A stretch of DNA of 64,000 nt from positions 1 through 64,000 of the IMG/VR virus record IMGVR_UViG_3300034375_007958; one strand, given 5' to 3'. Under the pieces are notes generated by a model. That model did not search any database and was not told the DNA's origin. It worked only from the letters and a program-made list of their open reading frames with translations. This DNA comes from a virus. Of the stretch, positions 25,977-33,488 are shown piece by piece (the first letter of the stretch is position 1; each line of letters opens with the position of its first letter). A program made the position numbers and the translations under genes.

Positions 25977-27053
25977 TTACTTACTTCCTGGTACAGCGCC
26001 TTCTACACCCTTGACGAAAAAGTTAATACTGTCTCGCCAGGCCTGATCGCTTACTTTGCCTGCGGCAAGTCTGGTTTTACCAGTATTGTCAACTACAGGA
26101 CCAGTAAATGGATCAAACGTTCCTGCTTTGATACCTGCCTTAACTTTATTTACACGGGCAACAGCGTCTGCTGGAACTTCTTTGCTGATTTTGATAAGGT
26201 CATTCAAGCCTTCTTTAACACCCCATACTGTACGCTTGGTTTTCCAAGTGCCAGCCTTGAGTTCTTCAATTGCCTGAATATAGTATGGACCCCAGTTGGC
26301 AATGGCGGAGCCCAGGTGCGCCTTGCCAGCAAACTTACTCATGTCACTGTCCCAACCAAATGCATACTTGCCGTTCTTATCAGCAGTCTGTAGCACAGCT
26401 GTACTGTCTGTGTTTTGCAATAGTACGTCAGCACCTGCATTAATTAGACTCTGGGCGGCATCTGTTTCCTTGGGAGGATCAAACCAAGTATTAACCCAAA
26501 CAACTTTTACTTTGACGTTAGGATTTACTGATTGTGCTCCTAAGGTATATGCATTGATATTGCGTAATACTTCTGGAATAGGAAAACTACCAACAAAACC
26601 TAAGGTATTTGTTTTGGTCATTGTGCCTGCAATAATACCTGCCATGTAGGTGTCGTGATAAAAACTGGCATCATATAGACGCATATTTTTTGAAGTCTTG
26701 TAACCTGTGGCATGCTCAAATTTTACTTTGGGGAATTCCTTTGCTACTTTTAGCATTGGGTCCATAAAACCAAACGATGTAGCAAAGATGATATCGTTAC
26801 CTTGACGAGCAAGATCACGAATCACACGCTCAGCGTCGGCACCCTCAGGCACGTTTTCTACATACGTGGTTTGTACAGCATCGCCAAATCTGGCTACTAC
26901 TGCCTTACGGCCTTGGTCATGTGCAAATGTCCAACCTGCATCTCCTACAGGTCCAACATATACCCATGCTGCTTTGATTGGATCTTTGGCCTGTGTTGGA
27001 ATAACAGCCAAGCCGATTACGCTAGCCACTAGTGCTACAAATAGTTTTTTCAT
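25977..27053 (-). CDS. BMP/PnrA-family periplasmic solute-binding protein
   Basis: The 358-aa protein has a Sec signal peptide (MKKLFVALVASVIGLAVIPT, cleavage after TQA near 22) with no lipobox. The rest is BMP family: AAWVYVGPVGDAGWTFAHDQ, TSFGFMDPMLKVAKEFP, LRNINAYTLGAQSVNP and FGWDSDM. Members bind purine nucleosides or related ligands for ABC import. It has a strong Shine-Dalgarno (AAAGGAG) and no permease beside it, so it would load the host transporter. It sits between the spanin genes and the holin/endolysin genes, an odd position for an uptake gene. Confidence 0.93.
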   Translation of the reverse strand: MKKLFVALVASVIGLAVIPTQAKDPIKAAWVYVGPVGDAGWTFAHDQGRKAVVARFGDAVQTTYVENVPEGADAERVIRDLARQGNDIIFATSFGFMDPMLKVAKEFPKVKFEHATGYKTSKNMRLYDASFYHDTYMAGIIAGTMTKTNTLGFVGSFPIPEVLRNINAYTLGAQSVNPNVKVKVVWVNTWFDPPKETDAAQSLINAGADVLLQNTDSTAVLQTADKNGKYAFGWDSDMSKFAGKAHLGSAIANWGPYYIQAIEELKAGTWKTKRTVWGVKEGLNDLIKISKEVPADAVARVNKVKAGIKAGTFDPFTGPVVDNTGKTRLAAGKVSDQAWRDSINFFVKGVEGAVPGSK

Positions 27054-27083
27054 TTTTTCTCCTTTGAATCTAAAACTAATCGA

Positions 27084-27248
27084 TTAACCTTTTTTCCATA
27101 TGGTCCAGATACCATATAGAACTGCGATGCCACCAACTAACTTTGCCAAGTTGGCAGCAAAAACTGCTAATAATCCCATTACAATCAGTGCTGCACCATT
27201 CCAGCTGGTGCGTTCACTGATTCTATCTTTTATCCATTGTGTAAACAT
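27084..27248 (-). CDS. small two-helix membrane protein, holin candidate
   Basis: The 54-aa product MFTQWIKDRISERTSWNGAA continues with two hydrophobic segments (LIVMGLLAVFAANLAKLVGG and IAVLYGIWTIW) and a basic C-terminus. It starts 2 nt after the endolysin stop (TGACATG). Size, topology and position fit a small holin or pinholin. No family match is claimed. Confidence 0.65.
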   Translation of the reverse strand: MFTQWIKDRISERTSWNGAALIVMGLLAVFAANLAKLVGGIAVLYGIWTIWKKG

Positions 27249-27249
27249 G

Positions 27250-28128
27250 TCAGTCCTCTAAAAGTTTTTCTAAAGTCTTAGGACCTGCAATACCGTCAGC
27301 AGTTAAACCGTTGTCTGTCTGCCATTGCTTCAATGCACGTTCTGTGCCGGGACCAAACACACCGTCAGCATCTAGACCTAATGCAGCCTGCATCATCTTG
27401 ACACCGTCACCTCTGCAGCCTTTACGTAGTACACCGATATCTTCTATCTCTACTTCGTCGTCATCATCTGCTGCTATTTCTTCTGCACTCATGCCTAACA
27501 CTTTCATGGCATGCACATAACGTTTTTGACGGTCTTCAAGTCCAATAGTACCACCGTTGATCTTTTTAGTCATACGCTTGACATCGTCACTGTCTGCAAT
27601 ATCGTTTAAGTTGTTTGCGTCCCAGAACCAGCAGGCACTTTCAATAGCACCCGCAGGAGTTGCCACATACTCTGCTGCTTCTTCTGCAGTCATGTCTACG
27701 CTGGCACCGAAACGTGTGTAGTTTTCACGCCCTGTCAACTGCTTGAGTCCTCGGCCACGGAATAGCCAACCATCACCTTCATTAACGTTGCCCATTTTGT
27801 ACTTGCGGAACTCGTCCATGTACACGTAGTTGGCAATCATTTCAGGTTGACGATGATATTCGTCTGCGTCACGCTTGGGTGGTTCACCAAAATAACGACC
27901 AAATACTGCACGTAGTGCCTTGGCACTGTAATTTAAATTTTCTTCTAGACGCTTAAAGCCTGCTGATTCATGAGCACACTGGCTAAGAAAGTGCGCTACT
28001 CTGCGCTCTGTGGTAATACCATATTTAGGTAACAGTTCGCACAGTGCATCATACCAATCATCTGCGTCAGCAGATATAATTTCTGCTAGGTGTTCTTTTG
28101 TAAAATCAAATTCAAATTCAGTTGCCAT
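27250..28128 (-). CDS. GH19 endolysin with peptidoglycan-binding domain
   Basis: The 292-aa enzyme has a GH19 chitinase-like lysozyme domain (about 25-215): HFLSQCAHESAGFKRLEENL with the probable catalytic Glu, FRGRGLKQLTGRENY and ACWFWD. A C-terminal PG_binding_1 domain (about 228-292) contains VFGPGTERALKQWQ and ADGIAGPKTLEKL. It has no signal peptide, so it needs a holin, and the two-helix candidate is directly downstream. A Shine-Dalgarno AAAGGAG precedes the ATG. It is the main lysis muramidase. Confidence 0.93.
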   Translation of the reverse strand: MATEFEFDFTKEHLAEIISADADDWYDALCELLPKYGITTERRVAHFLSQCAHESAGFKRLEENLNYSAKALRAVFGRYFGEPPKRDADEYHRQPEMIANYVYMDEFRKYKMGNVNEGDGWLFRGRGLKQLTGRENYTRFGASVDMTAEEAAEYVATPAGAIESACWFWDANNLNDIADSDDVKRMTKKINGGTIGLEDRQKRYVHAMKVLGMSAEEIAADDDDEVEIEDIGVLRKGCRGDGVKMMQAALGLDADGVFGPGTERALKQWQTDNGLTADGIAGPKTLEKLLED

Positions 28129-28261
28129 TTTTTTGTGCTCCTTTTCTCAGTGGCTGTGCTTGAGTACCTACGCCCACGCTGATAAAGTACCATGGCTTTT
28201 GCACTGATTTTGCTGTGGGTTTTACAACTTGTGATGCGTTTTTTTCGAGTTTACTCAACAT
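28118..28261 (-). CDS. small basic protein upstream of endolysin
   Basis: The 47-aa product starts MLSKLEKNASQVVKPTAKSV and is basic with no recognised domain. It overlaps the endolysin start by 11 nt. Support comes from a GCTAAATA late element exactly six bases before the ATG, the arrangement seen at other gene starts here. It may couple endolysin translation. Confidence 0.6.
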   Translation of the reverse strand: MLSKLEKNASQVVKPTAKSVQKPWYFISVGVGTQAQPLRKGAQKNGN

Positions 28262-28267
28262 TTGCTG

Positions 28268-28275
28268 TATTTAGC
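28268..28275 (-). promoter_or_regulatory. late promoter candidate (GCTAAATA), six bases from ATG
   Basis: Minus-strand GCTAAATA (28275-28268), six bases, then the ATG at 28261. It would make a leaderless late mRNA for the 47-aa gene and the endolysin. Confidence 0.55.
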
Positions 28276-28282
28276 AATGTTG

Positions 28283-28834
28283 TTATCTGATGCCAGCTGC
28301 TATTTGAATTTGTTCTTTAAATTTGTCAGGCTCGCCCAATGACTTCATAGGAACACGGGCTGATTCACGCATGGCATTAAGTTCATCATCTGCTCCAAAC
28401 TTTGCTCTGTATTGACGTGCAGTTAAGGGAACAATTCTAGCAATGTTTTCTTCTGTGCAGTCGTATTTGGTGTTGCTTTTGCGATACTTAAATTCCCAAT
28501 CCGCCATGTCTATGTCTGTTAGGTTTGTAATATCACTGATTAACTGGTGAATATGTTCAGGTGCATCTTCGTTGCGTTCCATTTCAACGAATACCATGTA
28601 CTCGCCGTTTTGTGCCTCACCTGCACTTACATCTGCGTCTAAGACAAAATCGTATCCACGTTCAACAAAGTTCATTAAATCCATTGCAGGGTTTTTATCA
28701 TCAACAACAAACCCTAGTACAATGATGTCAGCATCATCGCCCATCTTGCTTTTAAACTCATCAATACTATAGACATTGCTGACCAGTCTTGCCAAGTCGC
28801 CTTCTTCAAGACCTTCAAATAGCTGGTTGCTCAT
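28283..28834 (-). CDS. hypothetical protein
   Basis: The 183-aa protein is acidic and unrecognised. It has a mixed alpha/beta look (ADIIVLGFVVDDKNPAMDLM; GEYMVFVEMERNEDAPEHIH) and a basic C-terminus. It overlaps the 174-aa gene by 20 nt in the same transcript. No motif for function is visible. Confidence 0.65.
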   Translation of the reverse strand: MSNQLFEGLEEGDLARLVSNVYSIDEFKSKMGDDADIIVLGFVVDDKNPAMDLMNFVERGYDFVLDADVSAGEAQNGEYMVFVEMERNEDAPEHIHQLISDITNLTDIDMADWEFKYRKSNTKYDCTEENIARIVPLTARQYRAKFGADDELNAMRESARVPMKSLGEPDKFKEQIQIAAGIR

Positions 28835-29339
28835 TGTTTATTCCTGTTTGTTGTACTTGGTCAAGTCCGTCTTCGTAAGCGTCCTCAACGTCTTCCATGT
28901 CCAGTGTTTCGTTCTCAAGTTCTAGAGCACCTGCTTGAATGTCGCTCATCAAACGTTTAGGCATGGTAATTGTAACTACCCAAATTGGGGTGCTGACTAG
29001 TTTAGGAACTTTTGTACCTGGCTTAAAGTCATCTGGGGTTTTGACTTCAACTGGATATTCTAACATATCCTTCTCGTAGGTTACTTCACAGCCATAATTT
29101 AGTAAACGTTCAGCACCTGCTGGATCGGGCATTTCGCGATATCTAAACATCCACTTGCAGGTTACAAAGTATTTTTCGTAGTCCGGCCCAGCCAGCAATT
29201 CGCCGGTTTTCCAGTTAGCAAATGTGTACAGATCCAGTTCGTCAAGTACACGCTCGTAGTCCAGCAAACTTTCAAGTACGCTGTCTGTCATGTAGATTTT
29301 CTTGACGTTGTCAAGTACTGATTTAATATTAGTGGCCAT
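28815..29339 (-). CDS. hypothetical protein with leaderless late start
   Basis: The 174-aa protein is unrecognised: an alpha/beta N-terminal half (NWKTGELLAGPDYEKYFVTC), then an acidic Glu/Asp-rich tail. A GATAAATA late element lies exactly six bases before the ATG with no Shine-Dalgarno, so it is probably the first gene of a late transcript with a leaderless start. Confidence 0.65.
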   Translation of the reverse strand: MATNIKSVLDNVKKIYMTDSVLESLLDYERVLDELDLYTFANWKTGELLAGPDYEKYFVTCKWMFRYREMPDPAGAERLLNYGCEVTYEKDMLEYPVEVKTPDDFKPGTKVPKLVSTPIWVVTITMPKRLMSDIQAGALELENETLDMEDVEDAYEDGLDQVQQTGINNEQPAI

Positions 29340-29345
29340 ACAAGA

Positions 29346-29353
29346 TATTTATC
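29346..29353 (-). promoter_or_regulatory. late promoter candidate (GATAAATA), six bases from ATG
   Basis: Minus-strand GATAAATA, six bases (TCTTGT), then the ATG at 29339. It lies back to back with the plus-strand TATAAATA at 29375. Confidence 0.6.
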
Positions 29354-29374
29354 AAATACAATAACAGGCATGCC

Positions 29375-29382
29375 TATAAATA
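29375..29382 (+). promoter_or_regulatory. perfect T4-type late promoter TATAAATA
   Basis: TATAAATA on the plus strand is followed by TTTGCC and the ATG at 29389. This is the exact T4 late consensus, and six bases separate it from the start codon. Confidence 0.65.
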
Positions 29383-29388
29383 TTTGCC

Positions 29389-30114
29389 ATGAATGTTGCT
29401 TTGTATTATTTTGGGGGGAGTGGTGGTTTTTATGCTTTATGGCATATATTGTTAGGAACTAAATTTAAATGCGAATTCGCAAGTAAGAAATTAATCTTAG
29501 AAAACTACGAAACTATTAAGGGATCAGGCTGGCCGAAAAATCTTCCAGAAAACTATGCAGAATTGACTGAAGACATTTTAAAAGAAATGCGTTTATTGAA
29601 TAACCTATTTTTTTACCAAAAGTATTATAAATTACTACCAAAAATTTATGAAATTCATTGGAATATTAATAATATAGAAAATTGGAAAAAAACAGAAATA
29701 TGGCCTTTAAACGAAGAAACAAAAACATCCTGCTATAATAATAAGTTATTTTTTTATTGTAATCCCAGCATCGAAGATTATACATTTCATAAAAATGATT
29801 TTCAAATATTATTATATACTGATTGGGACACACAAAAACAACTTGCGTTTTTTAAAAAAGCTCATGGTTTTAACCATGAGGATGTAGATTTAAACAATTA
29901 TAACACTATAACATATTGCAAGCAAAAAGTAGATTATAAATTAGAAAATTTTTTATCGGCCGACTTAGTTTTAAAATTACAAGATATTATAAAAACTTCG
30001 GGTCAATCTTTACTTGAACCATTAAATTATAAAATAAAACAAGACAACATTGATCATAATAAGTTTTGGCTATCATTACACAATGATTACCTAAAAAATC
30101 TTCTCACATCATAA
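29389..30114 (+). CDS. A/T-rich hypothetical protein, sulfotransferase-like N-terminus
   Basis: The 241-aa protein begins MNVALYYFGGSGGFYALWHI, a Gly-rich first loop like the P-loop of phage sulfotransferase-like proteins; the rest is Lys/Asn/Tyr-rich and unrecognised. It is one of the few plus-strand genes and visibly richer in A/T than its neighbours, suggesting recent transfer. A TATAAATA late element sits six bases before the ATG and there is no Shine-Dalgarno. Confidence 0.65.
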   Translation: MNVALYYFGGSGGFYALWHILLGTKFKCEFASKKLILENYETIKGSGWPKNLPENYAELTEDILKEMRLLNNLFFYQKYYKLLPKIYEIHWNINNIENWKKTEIWPLNEETKTSCYNNKLFFYCNPSIEDYTFHKNDFQILLYTDWDTQKQLAFFKKAHGFNHEDVDLNNYNTITYCKQKVDYKLENFLSADLVLKLQDIIKTSGQSLLEPLNYKIKQDNIDHNKFWLSLHNDYLKNLLTS

Positions 30115-30122
30115 GACTTACT

Positions 30123-30272
30123 TTATTTCCACCTGATAATTATGTTGCAATTTACAATGTACAGAAAGTTCTTAAAGTGCTCTTTATCCTGACATTCCTT
30201 ATAAGAATCTATGCCGCAGTAATCAGAGTTAAAAAATTTTTTACTGTTGACACATAAGTCAGGAAGTAACAT
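30123..30272 (-). CDS. small hypothetical protein coupled to nucleotidyltransferase
   Basis: The 49-aa product (MLLPDLCVNSKKFFNSDYCG...) has four cysteines and a hydrophobic C-terminus. Its ATG overlaps the nucleotidyltransferase stop (TAATG), the local pattern for real genes. It converges with the plus-strand 241-aa gene. The function is unknown. Confidence 0.5.
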   Translation of the reverse strand: MLLPDLCVNSKKFFNSDYCGIDSYKECQDKEHFKNFLYIVNCNIIIRWK

Positions 30273-30682
30273 TAGATTTTGCCTCCTTCTCTTAATTTTT
30301 TTCTAATCTGTGTTGCACTAATTGCGTGAATTTCCTCACCCAAATCATGTTGGGTGAACGTGTATCCAACCCCACGACCATAACTAATATCAACAATATT
30401 AGGAACAAGCATAATAATATAATCTTTGTTGTAAACAAATCCTTCTTTTCCTAAACCTTCAATAATATTATTTTTAACAGTTTCAAAATCAAATGGATTA
30501 TCGTCTTGTGCAACTGTACGTCCGCCGCCTGCATCTTCGCCTACTATACCACCAACGTCCCGAATCATAATACAGACTTGGCCTGTTTCCATTAGTGCTT
30601 TTTTAAATAGGGCAGTGTGGCCATCATGCCACGGTTGCCACCTACCTAACATCTGTGTAGTTGGTTTTTTCCAATCAAACAT
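30272..30682 (-). CDS. HxGH nucleotidyltransferase
   Basis: This 136-aa protein carries GRWQPWHDGHTALF (HxGH-type motif) and ISATQIRKKL, both hallmarks of the cytidylyl/adenylyltransferase superfamily. It is short and close to the 146-aa kinase (8-nt overlap); together they may activate and nucleotidylate a small metabolite. NMN adenylyltransferase activity is one possibility, APS-related another. Confidence 0.8.
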   Translation of the reverse strand: MFDWKKPTTQMLGRWQPWHDGHTALFKKALMETGQVCIMIRDVGGIVGEDAGGGRTVAQDDNPFDFETVKNNIIEGLGKEGFVYNKDYIIMLVPNIVDISYGRGVGYTFTQHDLGEEIHAISATQIRKKLREGGKI

Positions 30683-31115
30683 TATTGTTTCTCTTCATAT
30701 ATTCTGATATAACTTGTACGAGTTGTTCATCCGTATCATCAAACCATTCAGCAACATGATAATTATAATTTGCTGGAGGCTCAAACATGCGATTTGTGTC
30801 TTCAAATCTTCCTTCTTTAATAGTATCCATCCACACAGTAAAGTCGGGGCCAAATTCCAGTCTAGATTTTTCTGTAGGGCATACAAAATCTGCTACTGCT
30901 ATCTTACCTGCTTTCACTACTCCATCCGCCAGATAACGCATACGCATGGCCTGCCTAATTCTACCTTCGGGCGAAAAATCCCAGTCATCATATTCTGTTC
31001 TGATAGCATCCGCATTTAAATGTACTGCGCCTAATAATTCTGCAAAAGGCTTTGCTAAGGTAGTCTTGCCGCTTCCAGGCAAACCCATGATTAATATTTT
31101 AATTGGTTTATGCAT
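30675..31115 (-). CDS. P-loop kinase, adenylylsulfate-kinase-like
   Basis: This 146-aa protein has Walker A GLPGSGKTT (11-19) and HLNADAIRTEYDDWDFSPEGR, the substrate-proximal region typical of CysC-type APS kinases. It is shorter than CysC (about 200 aa). It could phosphorylate APS or another nucleotide or sugar. It overlaps genes on both sides, forming a kinase/transferase pair with the HxGH protein. Confidence 0.75.
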   Translation of the reverse strand: MHKPIKILIMGLPGSGKTTLAKPFAELLGAVHLNADAIRTEYDDWDFSPEGRIRQAMRMRYLADGVVKAGKIAVADFVCPTEKSRLEFGPDFTVWMDTIKEGRFEDTNRMFEPPANYNYHVAEWFDDTDEQLVQVISEYMKRNNNV

Positions 31116-32232
31116 TTTTTCTTTCTAATAAGTGCTGATAAAATAATTCTTCGTAATTATCACTGTTTGTTTTAATTACTGAGCCATCTTCAAAAATTAT
31201 ATTTTCGGAATAAAAATTGGTAGAACTTAATTTTGATGGGACTTTAGTTTTGTATTCGAATATTTTATCTTTAACAATACCATGTATGTATTTTTTAGCA
31301 GTGTCCTTGTATTTTTTTAAGCCGCTTTGATTAATCATTGCTCTAGTTGATGGTGCCCAAGCCCATTTCTGATAATCATTGCTACAGTACCATGGAATGT
31401 AATTTTCTTTATATTCTTTAAAAGATTCGGGTGAAGGATCAGTCAATAACTGATATCTAGACAAATAAATTTGCTGCCAGAAAAAATTAAAGTTTATCCA
31501 ACCTAAAATGTCTTTTAAAGATAATTTTTCAAAATTTAAAGATTGGATATTATATTCTATTCTTTCTATAATTTTTGTTGCAGAATCTTTCAAGTAATTA
31601 GTCGTTAGAAAATCGATAAAATTATCTTTTTCGTTGCTCCACAGATTCTGGGCAGAATTATCTCCATAGATATACGAATAGTTTATAGCCATTTGCGGAA
31701 TCCAAAGCTTGTCTGCTAGTTCTCCGTCTGTTACAATATAATTGTTTAACTTAGGAAAAGACTTTAAATTATTAAAAAGTTGATACTTCAACTTTTTCTT
31801 AATAACTTTATGGAAGAATATAGGGTTTTCTACAAGACTGTAGTCATTTAGAAAAACAACTACGTTTTTTTGATCATGAGTAGACCAATTTTTTAAAATT
31901 GAAGAAATCATAACAGAACTGTCTATTCCTCCACTCCAAAAAATTGCTAATTTTTTATTTTTTTTGTTTACTGTTTCTAAAATATCGACACTTCTCTTAT
32001 CAGTAACTGTTTCAAAGTTTTCTGTTTCTTCTCCCAATAACGGTCCATCTGAAATTATTGAAGCGGTATGGATTAAAAGTTCAGATGAATCTTTTCCATA
32101 CCTTGCTTTGCTTACACCGTCCGGAATACCCCATAACCCGAAGTCAAAATTAAAATAATTTTGATATCTAGACTTGGTACTACTACTAGTAAATCTAAAA
32201 TTATTCCAAGGAAAATATATTATTCGGGCCAT
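31108..32232 (-). CDS. ATP-pyrophosphatase (asparagine-synthase-like)
   Basis: The 374-aa protein contains SGGIDSS at residues 100-106, the PP-loop of N-type ATP pyrophosphatases, in FWSGGIDSSVMISSILKNW, like the synthetase domain of asparagine synthases. No glutaminase domain with an N-terminal Cys is seen, so ammonia or another nucleophile would be used. The gene is markedly A/T-rich (Lys/Asn/Ile codons). It overlaps an unknown 208-aa gene, and the two may form a transferred unit making an amide-containing product. Confidence 0.75.
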   Translation of the reverse strand: MARIIYFPWNNFRFTSSSTKSRYQNYFNFDFGLWGIPDGVSKARYGKDSSELLIHTASIISDGPLLGEETENFETVTDKRSVDILETVNKKNKKLAIFWSGGIDSSVMISSILKNWSTHDQKNVVVFLNDYSLVENPIFFHKVIKKKLKYQLFNNLKSFPKLNNYIVTDGELADKLWIPQMAINYSYIYGDNSAQNLWSNEKDNFIDFLTTNYLKDSATKIIERIEYNIQSLNFEKLSLKDILGWINFNFFWQQIYLSRYQLLTDPSPESFKEYKENYIPWYCSNDYQKWAWAPSTRAMINQSGLKKYKDTAKKYIHGIVKDKIFEYKTKVPSKLSSTNFYSENIIFEDGSVIKTNSDNYEELFYQHLLERKNA

Positions 32233-32827
32233 ATTGTATTATATTATTTTTAATATGAGTTTCTATAAAATCACTTGCTACTTCGAAGTTTTCACCGAGA
32301 TAAATCTGTTCCAGGCATTTCTTTTTTTGATTGTAATATGTCTCAAATATTCCATTAGGTAAAATTGGCAAAAGTTCTTGAGAATATTTTAAGCATAAAT
32401 CTACATTGCCAAATTGGTGAAGGGTCCAATTGCTTAAAAATAAAAAATTTCTTATAGTGGTAACAGATTCATCTATTTTTTCTTTAGATTCGGTAATTTT
32501 ATTTTTGTAACTTACAATATCTCTTGCAAAAATTCTAAAGTAAGGATAGTTTATTTTTTTGATATTTTTTAAGTCAGAGAATGTTCTGTAGTAACAACAA
32601 GAATTGTCAATTAATTCTTTTGAATAGTTGTGTGATTGATCTATTCTAATAGGAAATAAATGCATCTTAGAAGAAATAAGTAAACCCAATGAAATAGTAT
32701 GTTCTAAATCATTGCACAAAAACATAATTTTATCTAATATAGGAGAATACAGTGCATAAAGTTCAGAATCTGAATAACCCCAATCAAAATATTTGTGCCC
32801 CGGTTCAACTTTGTTCATTGATTTCAA
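32201..32827 (-). CDS. A/T-rich hypothetical protein
   Basis: The 208-aa protein is unrecognised. It is helical, with Lys/Ile/Asn-rich composition and tetratricopeptide-like stretches (CLKYSQELLPILPNGIFETY; KKKCLEQIYLGENFEVASDF). It overlaps the ATP-pyrophosphatase gene by 32 nt and the oxygenase gene by 23 nt, implying joint expression. Confidence 0.6.
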   Translation of the reverse strand: MKSMNKVEPGHKYFDWGYSDSELYALYSPILDKIMFLCNDLEHTISLGLLISSKMHLFPIRIDQSHNYSKELIDNSCCYYRTFSDLKNIKKINYPYFRIFARDIVSYKNKITESKEKIDESVTTIRNFLFLSNWTLHQFGNVDLCLKYSQELLPILPNGIFETYYNQKKKCLEQIYLGENFEVASDFIETHIKNNIIQYGPNNIFSLE

Positions 32828-33488
32828 CTTGATGATTATACTGTAATTTAGCGAGAAAAAAATCAGTCTCTTTGGTTTTTACTCCGGTAACTTGTAGTGT
32901 AACTCTGGGCGTATGCCCGGCATTGGCAGTGCTGTGAGGCACGTTTAACCAATCAAATGTGGTAACATCACCCGCACGCCATCCTGCGTACTGATAGTTT
33001 CCGTAGTTCCAAAAATGGCCCATTTGCCAATCAGTCAACTGTACAAAGTATCTAACAACTTGTGCGGGATCTTCAGGCATCCACTTTTCTAACTTGTCCA
33101 AGTGCAAGTTCCAAACTTGTCCGGGGCGTTGTACATGCACTCTCGTCATTGGTAAGTCTAAAGCAAACTGGTCTGCTATACGTTGATATATAGCACTTAC
33201 AGAATAGTTCATGTCTGTTACAACATAGTCTTTGCTCATGCCGTACGATTCTAAGTCGTACTCTTCTTGATCGTATTCTTCACTTGCTCTGACCAGTGTG
33301 TCGTTGGGTCTGCCACGAGTACGCCAAGTAACTGGGTATGCATCTGCAATAGCCTGCTCCAACTCTGCAGTCCATGTGGGTTTGATTCTTCCAAGTTTAA
33401 CTACAGTATCGTATTTTGGATCATTGATCATAGTGTTAAAATGATACTGACTTCTTTGCTTAGTAATTTCCCAATTACTCTTAGACAT
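32805..33488 (-). CDS. 2-oxoglutarate/Fe(II)-oxygenase-like protein
   Basis: The 227-aa protein has an iron-facial-triad pattern of the 2OG-Fe(II) dioxygenase fold: HLDKLEKW (HxD) near 128, a distal H in VPHSTANAGH and R in HTPRVTLQVTG near 193-200 for 2OG binding. Aspartyl/asparaginyl hydroxylase-like members look similar. Many marine phages carry such enzymes; the substrate is unknown. It starts after a GAGG Shine-Dalgarno and overlaps tctA by 8 nt. Confidence 0.75.
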   Translation of the reverse strand: MSKSNWEITKQRSQYHFNTMINDPKYDTVVKLGRIKPTWTAELEQAIADAYPVTWRTRGRPNDTLVRASEEYDQEEYDLESYGMSKDYVVTDMNYSVSAIYQRIADQFALDLPMTRVHVQRPGQVWNLHLDKLEKWMPEDPAQVVRYFVQLTDWQMGHFWNYGNYQYAGWRAGDVTTFDWLNVPHSTANAGHTPRVTLQVTGVKTKETDFFLAKLQYNHQVEINEQS

